Positions 1 to 5,468 of a DNA stretch of 5,468 nucleotides are shown here, piece by piece. A program made the translations under genes and the position numbers. Positions within the stretch are counted from its first letter, which is position 1. Every line of letters begins with the position of its first letter. The notes under the pieces were generated by a model that saw only the letters and a list, made by a program, of their open reading frames with translations, had not been told where the DNA came from and did not search any database. The DNA comes from JALHSV01 sp964553535 (GTDB lineage: Bacteria > Nitrospirota > Thermodesulfovibrionia > Thermodesulfovibrionales > SM23-35), in assembly GCA_964553535.1 (NCBI GenBank), contig CAZKLK010000123.1:1-5468 (forward strand), in the 5' to 3' direction.

Positions 1-6
1 AAGTCG

Positions 7-34
7 CTGGATGCCGGATCAAGTCCGGCATGAC
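7..34 (+). repeat. REP-like palindromic hairpin, left copy
   Basis: An 8-bp perfect stem, ATGCCGGA (11-18) with TCCGGCAT (24-31), closes a 5-nt loop. It is preceded by CTGG and followed by GAC. A related hairpin lies at the far end of the window (5441-5468) in the opposite orientation and shares the CTGGAT..stem..ATGAC frame. Such short palindromes are usually dispersed intergenic repeats in bacterial genomes. No T-tract follows it, so I do not call it a terminator. Confidence 0.6.
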
Positions 35-74
35 AAATTGACTTTTATAAAGACCCGTATGAACGGTTTTCAGG

Positions 75-129
75 TGTTCACTTTTAATTCATAAATTTGA
101 TGAAAACAGTTCACTTTTAATTCTTAAAT
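75..129. repeat. Pair of 21-bp direct repeats, possible IS21-like end remnant
   Basis: The 15-mer GTTCACTTTTAATTC occurs at 76-90 and again at 109-123. The match extends to 96 and 129 with one mismatch (20 of 21), giving a period of 33 bp. The first copy begins TGTTCAC at 75. Tandem TGTTCAC-TTTT repeats spaced by a few helical turns resemble, from memory, the multiple-repeat termini of IS21-family insertion sequences. No istA or istB gene is present, so this would be an orphan end. The alternative is a pair of regulator-binding sites upstream of fdhA, since 33 bp is close to three DNA turns. Confidence 0.5.
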
Positions 130-148
130 GGCAATCTGTTTTAATATC

Positions 149-178
149 TTGACTTACCCTGTCGTTTGTGATAACTAT
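149..178 (+). promoter_or_regulatory. Weak sigma70-type promoter candidate upstream of fdhA
   Basis: A good -35 hexamer TTGACT lies at 149-154. The downstream -10 is poor: GATAAC at 170-175 has an extended TGT in front but a spacing of only 15, while AACTAT at 173-178 has a spacing of 18. If real, the transcript would start near 180-186 and its leader would run through the miniature element at 229-366 before reaching fdhA. I saw no convincing -24/-12 sigma54 motif in the leader. Confidence 0.25.
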
Positions 179-228
179 AGATGGAATCATTCAATACCCA
201 TGGTACTTTACAGGGAGTCATTACACGA

Positions 229-366
229 CCCAAATTTAGCGATAACTATCTCGAACGATTGATAAACGCGTCATTGCGAGCACCTGCAAGGTGCGAAGCA
301 ATCTCCTTTCATACGACGAGATTGCTTCGCTGCACTTGCAATGACAATTCTTATCGCTGGATTTGG
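229..366. mobile_element. MITE-like element, copy 1, with TIRs and target duplication
   Basis: The left end CCAAATTTAGCGATAA (230-245) is matched by the right end TTATCGCTGGATTTGG (351-366), whose reverse complement agrees at 14 of 16 positions. The 6-mer ACACGA flanks the element on both sides (223-228 and 367-372) and looks like a target-site duplication. Inside is a nested palindrome: GTCATTGC (270-277) pairs with GCAATGAC (338-345), a small hairpin GCACCT/AGGTGC sits at 280-294, and a 13-bp perfect stem pairs 293-305 with 318-330. The element has no coding capacity, so a transposase would have to act in trans. It lies in the fdhA leader, 78 bp before the start codon. A second copy is at 5295-5416. 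Confidence 0.7.
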
Positions 367-430
367 ACACGATATAAGGCAGAGGGGCATTAACGTTTCC
401 CATGGCATCGGACTCGTGGAACAATGAATG

Positions 431-438
431 AAAGGAGG
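431..438 (+). promoter_or_regulatory. Shine-Dalgarno of fdhA (decides the start)
   Basis: AAAGGAGG is a near-perfect ribosome-binding site placed 6 nt before the ATG at 445. An in-frame ATG at 424 lies upstream of this site and has no comparable motif of its own. It would also add seven residues in front of an otherwise normally placed twin-arginine motif. The start at 445 is therefore preferred. Confidence 0.85.
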
Positions 439-444
439 TTTTTC

Positions 445-3400
445 ATGAGTGATTTGACGCGCAGAGATTTTTTGATGGCGACCGGAGTGGCCGCGGCAGG
501 CCTTGCCTTAACTCATCTCGGGTTTGACCTCAGTCCGGCGCGGCTCTACGCCGCAGAGCTCCGGACTGCTTTACGCATCAAGGGCGCAAAGGAGACGCAG
601 ACGATATGCTGCTATTGTTCGGTCGGATGCGGAATCATTGTATCAACAGATGCAAAAGGCAGGGTGATCAATGCTGAGGGAGACCCCACCCATCCCATCA
701 GCGAGGGTGCATTATGCGCGAAGGGCGCATCATCGTATCAGATTGCAGTCAATGAGAATCGTCTCCAGAAAGTTCGCTACCGCGCTCCTTATAGCAGCAA
801 ATGGCAGGAGGTTAGCTGGGAATGGGCTCTTAACAAGATAACGGCCAATATAAAGAAGAGCCGCGATAACAGCTTTACGGAGAAGAATGCGGAAGGGCAG
901 GTTGTAAACCGGACTGACGGGATTGCATCCGTTGGCAGCGCCGCAATGGACAACGAGGAATGCTGGCTGTTCTCAAAAATGCTCCGGGCGCTCGGCCTTG
1001 TTTATATCGAGCACCAGGCCCGCATATGACACAGCGCCACGGTTGCGGCTCTGGCAGAGTCGTATGGTCGCGGCGTAATGACGAACCATTACATTGACTT
1101 CCGTAACGCCGACGTTATTCTTAACATGGGCGGAAATGTGGCGGAAAACCATCCGGTCTCGTTCAAGTGGATTCAGGCGGCACAGGATAAAGGCGCCATC
1201 TTCATTCACGTCGATCCTCGTTTCACCCGCACATCCACAAAAGCCGATATATTTGCGAGGCTCCGGTCAGGCGCCGATATCGCTTTTCTCGGCGGCATGA
1301 TCAAATACATACTGGACAACAAACTGCATGATGACTTTTATTTGAAAAACTATACAAACGCATCATTCATCGTGAACCCTAAATATGGGTTCGACGACGG
1401 TCTTTTTTCCGGTTACGATCCGCTCAAGAAGGCATACGATGCCGCTACATGGGCGCTGGAAAAGGACGAAAACGGCATACCGAAGAGGGATATGACGTTT
1501 CAGAACGAAAGATGCGTATTTCAGCTCCTTAAGAAACATTACTCCAGATACACCTTTGAAAAAGTCACTGCAATAACGGGGACTCCACAGGCGGACCTTG
1601 AAAAAGTTTATGCCGCATACGCATCAACCGGCACCCCTGATAAAGCCGGAACCGTTCTGTATGCCATGGGATGGACCCAGCATACGGTCGGCGTGCAGAA
1701 CATCCGCGCAATGGCAATAATTCAGTGCCTTCTCGGAAATATGGGAATTGCCGGAGGCGGCATAAACGCCCTGAGAGGAGAATCGAACGTTCAGGGATCG
1801 ACGGACGCCGCCTTGCTGTTTCATATAATCCCGGGGTACATGCCGGCCCCCCGCGCACAGTGGGCAACGCTTGCCGATTATAACAAGACTACTCCCTCGA
1901 CAAAAGACCCCAGAAGCGTCAACTGGTGGAAAAACCGTCCAAAGTACCTCGCGAGTCTCCTGAAATCCTTTTACGGCGACAAGGCAACCAGGGAGAACGA
2001 TTTCGGATATGCCTATATGCCAAAACTCGACCCGGCGCAGGACGCCTCCTGGCTGAACCTTTTCGATCAAATGTTTAAAGGCAAATTTTCCGGTTTCTTC
2101 GCATGGGGCATGAACCCAGCATGTTCAAGCGCACATACCGGGAAAGTCCGCCAGGCTCTCTCAAACCTCGACTGGATGGTTAATGTAAATGTCTTCGACA
2201 ACGAAACGGGTTCTTTCTGGCGGGGGCCCGAAATGGATCCCAAAAAGATCAAGACCGAGGTTTTTCAGCTTCCCTGTGCCGCCTTTTTGGAAAAGGAAGG
2301 CAGCGTCACCAACAGCGGACGCTGGAAGCAATGGCGCTGGAAGTGCGCGAATCCTCCGGGGGACGCCATGTCCGACGGAGAGATCATCTACGACCTGTTC
2401 AAAAGGGTGCAGGCGCTTTACAGGAAAGAAAAAGGCGCATATGCCGAACCAATTCTGAATCTCAAATGGGATTATGAGACTGACGGTAAATTTGACGTTC
2501 ACAAAGTGGCAAAAGAGATCAACGGATACTTCCTTGAGGATATACCCGAACACCCGGTGGACAAAAAAGAGTACAAGAAGGGAACACTTGTGCCGAGCTT
2601 CGTCTACCTTCTCGACGACGGAAGGACATCAAGCGGCAACTGGGTATATTGCGCGAGCTATACTGAAGCAGGAAACATGGCCGCGCGCAGAATAAAAGAC
2701 GACCCGACAGGGCTCGGCCTGTACCCCCAGTGGTCGTGGGCCTGGCCTGTCAACAGAAGAATCGTCTATAACCGCGCGTCTGTTGACCTCGATGGAAAAC
2801 CGAGAAATCCGAATAGGGCTTTACTGAAATGGGACGCGGAGAACAAGAAATGGACGGGGGATATCCCGGATGGTCCCGCGCCGCCAATGGGCACGGAAGG
2901 GGTCTATCCGTTCATTATGAAGTCTGATGGCGTTTCTTCGATATTCGGTCCCGGGTTGAAAGACGGCCCGTTCCCCGAGCATTATGAGCCCCTTGAGTGC
3001 CCGATCGAAAAGAACCTCCTGTCCGGACAGAGAATAAATCCTGTTATCAAGATTTTCGAGGGAGGTCCCGATACATTTGCAACATGTGACCCCAGATATC
3101 CATTCGTCTGCACAACATACCGCGTAACCGAGCACTGGCAGACCGGCGTGCTCACAAGGTGGCTGCCGTGGCTTCTCGAAGCTGAGCCCCAGATGTTCTG
3201 TGAAATTAGTATGGAACTGGCCAAACTCAGGGGAATCGGGAACGGTGACAAGGTGTTCGTGGAATCGCCCAGAGGAAAGGTCTGGGCTATCGCCATTGTA
3301 ACCTCGCGGATTAAACCGTTTGTTATTGCGGGACAGACTGTCCATCTGGTCGGTATTCCCTGGCACTATGGCTGGCTTCATTCAAAAGAAGCGGGAGTCA

Positions 3401-3522
3401 ACGCAAACAGGCTGACCCCGACTGTAGGCGACCCGAATACTATGATTCCGGAATCAAAGGCGTTCATGGTAAATGTGACAAAAGCTGCAAAAGAACCGGC
3501 CGGAAAGACCGGGAAAGCCTAA
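445..3522 (+). CDS. fdhA: Formate dehydrogenase catalytic (alpha) subunit, selenocysteine-containing, periplasmic
   Basis: This subunit oxidises formate to CO2 at a Mo or W bis-MGD centre; the metal cannot be told from sequence. The gene reads through an in-frame TGA at 1027-1029, giving 1025 residues with Sec at 195. E. coli FdnG is about 1015 residues with Sec at 196. Visible in order: a twin-arginine signal TRRDFL (5-10), a hydrophobic stretch and probable cleavage near residue 36; a [4Fe-4S] motif of C55, C58, C62 and C91, with K93 following as in the family; the active site RIUHSATV, with His196 next to Sec; MGGNVAENHP (228-237) and LRGESNVQG (from about 443), both conserved cofactor and active-site regions; FAWGMNP (about 552-558); and a C-terminal molybdopterin-dinucleotide domain from about 885. 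FdhB starts 15 nt after the stop codon. The family assignment is secure. Reading it as two fragments or a pseudogene is rejected because homology continues unbroken across the TGA. Confidence 0.95.
1027..1029 (+). other. In-frame UGA read as selenocysteine (Sec195)
   Basis: The codon lies in the fdhA frame between HQARI and HSATVAALAESYGRG. E. coli FdnG has the same context, ARV-Sec-HGPTVASLAPTFGRG. The frame stays open from 1030 to the TAA at 3520-3522. Selenocysteine here is the metal ligand in this enzyme family. It requires SelA, SelB, SelC and SelD, none of which are in the window. Confidence 0.95.
1030..1071 (+). promoter_or_regulatory. Bacterial SECIS hairpin within fdhA
   Basis: A stem-loop follows the UGA directly, as SelB requires. 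Lower pairs: GCG (1034-1036) with CGC (1069-1071), CCA (1037-1039) with TGG (1065-1067), and CG (1040-1041) with CG (1061-1062). The apex can form TTGC (1043-1046) with GCAG (1054-1057) around a GGCUCUG loop, or alternatively CTCT (1049-1052) with AGAG (1056-1059). The first form puts the loop about 17-23 nt after the UGA, the usual distance. The loop is not the exact GGUCU of E. coli fdhF. Folding was done by eye. Confidence 0.7.
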
Positions 3523-3531
3523 GGGAGGTGA
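3523..3531 (+). promoter_or_regulatory. Shine-Dalgarno of fdhB
   Basis: GGGAGGTGA begins immediately after the fdhA stop codon and ends 6 nt before the fdhB ATG at 3538. The strong site and 15-nt gap support co-translation of both subunits from one mRNA and confirm the fdhB start. Confidence 0.8.
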
Positions 3532-3537
3532 GATAAC

Positions 3538-4242
3538 ATGGCCGATAAATCATTATTCGTCGATACCACCAAATGCACCGCCTGCCGTGGGTGCCAGATT
3601 GCGTGCAAGCAATGGAACATGAATCCGGCGGTTATTACCGTTCAGCGGGGAAGCCACCAGAATCCGGAAGATCTGTCCACATCCACCTATAAGCTGGTCA
3701 GATTCAGCGAATTTGAGGAGAACGGCAAGCCGGTGTGGTATTTCTTTGCAGACCAGTGCAGGCACTGTTCAACGCCGCCCTGCAAAATAGTCGCCGAGAT
3801 ATTGAACGTTCCCGCCGTCTCGCGGGACAAGGCAACCGGCGCGGTTCTCTTTAACCCCGCGGTAAAAGTAAAAGAACAGGACTTCAGGGATATTCGCAAG
3901 GCCTGCCCGTGGGACATTCCGCGCCGGGATGATAAAACACAGGGCATGGCAAAATGCACCATGTGCATCGACAGAATTAAGGAGGGTTTGCCTCCTGCCT
4001 GCGTAAAAACCTGTCCGACCGGCGCTATGACATTCGGCGACAGGGATAAAATTCTCGCTATGGCGGTAGAGCGTCTCGATCAGGTTAAAAAGAAATACCC
4101 GAAAGCCGCGCTTCTGAACCATGAATTCGTGCACACCATTTTCCTCGTCGCTGATGAACCCAGAAAGTATCATAAGCACGCGTCCGTGAGTGATGAGATG
4201 ATTGTTGCCGCGGTGAAAAGGGCCCGTCTGACGGTTGGATAA
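3538..4242 (+). CDS. fdhB: Formate dehydrogenase iron-sulfur (beta) subunit, soluble three-cluster type
   Basis: This ferredoxin-like subunit of 234 residues passes electrons away from FdhA. Cysteine groups visible: C13, C16, C19, C23; C74, C77, C82; C123 alone (ACPWDIPR); and C140, C143, C155, C159 (CTMC, then PACVKTCPTGA). By the pairing known in E. coli FdnH, these make three [4Fe-4S] clusters: C13/C16/C19+C159, C23+C140/C143/C155, and C74/C77/C82+C123. The fourth canonical cluster is absent: A86 stands where its motif-II cysteine should be, and the CxxCxxC before C123 is missing. The protein ends without the C-terminal transmembrane anchor of FdnH (about 294 residues) and has no signal peptide, so export together with FdhA by Tat is expected. 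This matches the Desulfovibrio alpha-beta enzymes, in which the small subunit holds three clusters. It lies directly downstream of fdhA. Confidence 0.92.
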   Translation: MADKSLFVDTTKCTACRGCQIACKQWNMNPAVITVQRGSHQNPEDLSTSTYKLVRFSEFEENGKPVWYFFADQCRHCSTPPCKIVAEILNVPAVSRDKATGAVLFNPAVKVKEQDFRDIRKACPWDIPRRDDKTQGMAKCTMCIDRIKEGLPPACVKTCPTGAMTFGDRDKILAMAVERLDQVKKKYPKAALLNHEFVHTIFLVADEPRKYHKHASVSDEMIVAAVKRARLTVG

Positions 4243-4263
4243 AAAGAGGCTGACAATTCAGGG

Positions 4264-4303
4264 AAACGGCTTGTTCTGCAGTCGGCACAGGGCAAGCCGT
4301 TTT
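4264..4303 (+). terminator. Terminator-like hairpin between fdhB and fdhE
   Basis: AAACGGCTTG (4264-4273) pairs perfectly over 10 bp with CAAGCCGTTT (4293-4302), and a T-rich stretch TTTTATTGTTT runs to 4310. The loop is 19 nt, long for a classic intrinsic terminator, but can fold further (for example TGC 4277-4279 with GCA 4284-4286). It lies 21 nt after the fdhB stop and ends 24 nt before the fdhE ATG. It could be a partial terminator that lowers fdhE expression relative to fdhAB, or an mRNA 3'-end stabiliser. Confidence 0.55.
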
Positions 4304-4326
4304 ATTGTTTGCGTGCGGGGTATTCC

Positions 4327-5190
4327 ATGAACCAATCATTCGCCAGGAAAAAAGAACGCATTGATTCGCTGATAGCAAAAAAACCCGAATACGCGGAAAT
4401 TCTCCGCTTCTATGAAAAAGTTGCCGGGCTTCAGGCCCGCGCATCTCCCCGTTTTTACCTCAAACTCCCCGCTCTTGAGAAACCCGTCATGGACATCGGA
4501 GAGAAAGAGGGCTTCCCGCTCATCAGCAGAGACGAATTTATAATTGACGTGTCGGCGTCAGCTTCGCTTTTCGAAGCAATATGCGACGCGGCAAAAAACG
4601 TAAATGAGAAACTGAGAGCCTCTGTGGAGACTCTTGAAGATGCTTTTTCGGTAAATGCTCTCCGGCGTGAGGATATTCTGAGGCATCATGCCGACAACGC
4701 ATACCTTGACTCCGTCACGCGGGATTTCGCCATCGACAGGGCTATCCTGAATTTCCTCATTCATATGAGCGTTTATCCTTCCCTCCACGCCGGCGCGGAA
4801 ATGCTGAAGGATCAGATCAATCTGAAGCAGTGGCTCAGGGGGTACTGCCCGATCTGCGGTTCGTCTCCCGGCATGTCACAACTCACCCGCGAAGGTCAAC
4901 GGTCATATCTATGTTCCTTCTGCGGATTCGAATGGCCCGGGCAGCGTCTGCAATGTCCTTTCTGTGAGAATTCGGACCACACGAAGCTCCACTATTTTTA
5001 CGCCGAGGGAGAAGAGGCTTACAGGGTGGACCTCTGTGATAACTGCAACCAGTACATCAAAACGGTAGACAGCCGCAGGATAGACTATGAACCGGACCGG
5101 GAGCTGGAAGATATTATCACCATCCACCTCGACATCCTCGCATCCGAAAAAGGGTATAAGCGCCCGGCAGCTTCCCCCTGGGGAGTTTAG
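4327..5190 (+). CDS. fdhE: Formate dehydrogenase accessory protein, FdhE family
   Basis: FdhE proteins are cytoplasmic maturation factors needed for active Tat-exported formate dehydrogenases. They bind the catalytic subunit before export. The product has 287 residues (E. coli FdhE about 309). The N-terminal half is largely helical-looking and lacks motifs I can name. The C-terminal half carries the family's four CxxC pairs: C174/C177 (YCPICG), C196/C199 (LCSFCG), C210/C213 (CPFC) and C237/C240 (LCDNCN), expected to bind iron or zinc. No signal peptide or membrane segment is seen. The ATG at 4327 is preferred because GGGG (4317-4320) sits 6 nt upstream. A TTG at 4309 in the same frame would add six residues but lies almost inside the terminator-like hairpin. 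The gap to fdhB is 84 nt. Its place behind fdhAB indicates that it serves this enzyme. Confidence 0.88.
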   Translation: MNQSFARKKERIDSLIAKKPEYAEILRFYEKVAGLQARASPRFYLKLPALEKPVMDIGEKEGFPLISRDEFIIDVSASASLFEAICDAAKNVNEKLRASVETLEDAFSVNALRREDILRHHADNAYLDSVTRDFAIDRAILNFLIHMSVYPSLHAGAEMLKDQINLKQWLRGYCPICGSSPGMSQLTREGQRSYLCSFCGFEWPGQRLQCPFCENSDHTKLHYFYAEGEEAYRVDLCDNCNQYIKTVDSRRIDYEPDRELEDIITIHLDILASEKGYKRPAASPWGV

Positions 5191-5226
5191 CCCGAAAAAA
5201 GCAGTCCGGGACAGGCGGATATGATG

Positions 5227-5294
5227 AAAAAGCTGTCATGCAGCTCCTTTGCAGGCGGCTGATTATCATGACATGCTGCATCTTTTTATTTATT
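5227..5294 (+). terminator. Candidate terminator after fdhE
   Basis: AGCTGTCATG (5231-5240) pairs with CATGACATGCT (5267-5277) with one bulged T, and the stem continues as CAGC (5241-5244) with GCTG (5258-5261) across an ATTAT bulge. A T-rich tail, CTTTTTATTTATT, follows at 5282-5294, with AAAAA at 5227-5231 opposite. An alternative 7-bp pairing, ATGCAGC (5238-5244) with GCTGCAT (5275-5281), ends closer to the T-tract. Position and T-tail fit transcription termination of the fdh operon; the interrupted stem lowers confidence. Confidence 0.5.
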
Positions 5295-5416
5295 CCCAAA
5301 TCCAGCGATAACTATCTCGAACGATTGATAAACGCGTCATTGCGAGCACCTGCAAGGTGCGTGGCAATCTCCTTTCATACGACGAGATTGCTTCGCTGCA
5401 CCCGCAATGACAATTC
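5295..5416. mobile_element. MITE-like element, copy 2 (right end decayed)
   Basis: These 122 bp align without gaps to 229-350 with six differences by eye, in the same orientation. The left end CCAAATCCAGCGATAA (5296-5311) is the exact reverse complement of the right end of copy 1, so it preserves the original terminal repeat. Past 5416 the similarity stops. Only a faint CTGGGATTAG (5424-5433) recalls the expected right terminal repeat, and no target duplication is evident. Two of the differences (5362-5363) weaken the internal stem that is perfect in copy 1. It has no coding capacity. Confidence 0.65.
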
Positions 5417-5440
5417 GGTTTTTCTGGGATTAGTGTGGAC

Positions 5441-5468
5441 CGTCATTCCGGCGAACGCCGGAATCCAG
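5441..5468 (-). repeat. REP-like palindromic hairpin, right copy
   Basis: ATTCCGGC (5445-5452) pairs over 8 bp with GCCGGAAT (5457-5464) around a GAAC loop. The flanks are GTC on the left and CCAG on the right. Read on the - strand it gives CTGGAT..stem..ATGAC, the same frame as the hairpin at 7-34, so the two are inverted relative to each other. The window ends inside or at the edge of this repeat. Confidence 0.6.

Noticed and set aside
11..31. Left REP-like hairpin as an intrinsic terminator of an upstream gene
   Set aside because: No T-tract follows the stem, and the same hairpin frame recurs at the other end of the window as a dispersed repeat.
76..123. CRISPR array from the 15-bp repeats
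   Set aside because: There are only two copies, the spacer-like gap is 18 bp, and there are no cas genes or further repeats.
181..393. 70-codon + strand open frame in the fdhA leader
   Set aside because: It has no ribosome-binding site and more than half of it is the miniature repeat element; its translation resembles no protein I recognise.
401..420. Sigma54 promoter at TGGCATCGG
   Set aside because: The GC element of the -12 region is missing at the required spacing, and the position would leave almost no leader before the ribosome-binding site.
424..444. Upstream in-frame ATG at 424 as the fdhA start
   Set aside because: The AAAGGAGG at 431-438 is correctly spaced for the ATG at 445, and the twin-arginine motif then lies at the usual distance from the N-terminus.
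1027..1029. TGA as a nonsense mutation making fdhA a pseudogene, with a second gene starting at 1078
   Set aside because: The TGA sits exactly at the family's selenocysteine position, the frame is unbroken on both sides, conserved residues lie between 1030 and 1078, and a SECIS-like hairpin follows.
2821..3381. 186-codon open frame on the - strand opposite the fdhA 3' part
   Set aside because: It lies wholly inside the conserved C-terminal region of fdhA, has no recognisable domain, and looks like a codon-bias shadow.
4309..4326. TTG at 4309 as the fdhE start
   Set aside because: It lies in the tail of the terminator-like hairpin and has no Shine-Dalgarno sequence, whereas ATG 4327 has GGGG six bases upstream. 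It is not fully excluded.

Overview
The window carries one compact respiratory gene set on the + strand: a selenocysteine-containing periplasmic formate dehydrogenase. It consists of fdhA (445-3522, catalytic subunit, in-frame UGA at 1027-1029), fdhB (3538-4242, iron-sulfur subunit) and an fdhE-type maturation gene (4327-5190). The fdhA reading frame looks broken at 1029. However, the flanking protein sequence is continuous with the formate dehydrogenase family and the UGA falls exactly at the catalytic selenocysteine position, so it is one intact gene of 1025 residues.

How the genes work together: FdhA has a twin-arginine signal, one [4Fe-4S] cluster motif and the bis-MGD fold. FdhB has no signal peptide and no C-terminal membrane anchor, so it is probably carried across the membrane by folded FdhA. 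No cytochrome b (gamma) subunit follows. FdhB has lost all four cysteines of one of the four canonical clusters, leaving three. This is the layout of the soluble alpha-beta formate dehydrogenases of Desulfovibrio, not of the membrane-bound E. coli Fdh-N. Electrons from formate would therefore go to a separate periplasmic carrier encoded elsewhere, such as a multihaem cytochrome c. FdhE is the cytoplasmic CxxC-rich accessory protein that helps formate dehydrogenase maturation.

Layout: 1-444 is non-coding and repeat-rich. It holds a REP-like hairpin (7-34), a pair of direct repeats resembling an insertion-sequence end (75-129), a weak promoter candidate (149-178) and a complete miniature inverted-repeat element with terminal inverted repeats and a 6-bp target duplication (229-366). 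Then come fdhA, fdhB, a terminator-like hairpin (4264-4303) and fdhE. The end of the window, 5191-5468, holds a terminator candidate, a second copy of the miniature element in the same orientation (5295-5416) and an inverted REP-like hairpin (5441-5468). The enzyme module is thus bracketed by two about 95% identical direct repeats 5066 bp apart.

Organism: the sequence suggests an anaerobic bacterium with selenocysteine machinery and a genome rich in short palindromic repeats of the CTGGAT..ATGAC and TCATTGCGAG..CGCAATGA kinds. By general familiarity these are common in Deltaproteobacteria (Desulfobacterota) and Nitrospirota. This is an inference from gene type and repeat style; no taxonomic marker is present. 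I see no wholly new enzyme system. The points most worth following are the UGA recoding signal, the coherent cluster loss in FdhB, and the mobile-element architecture around the operon.
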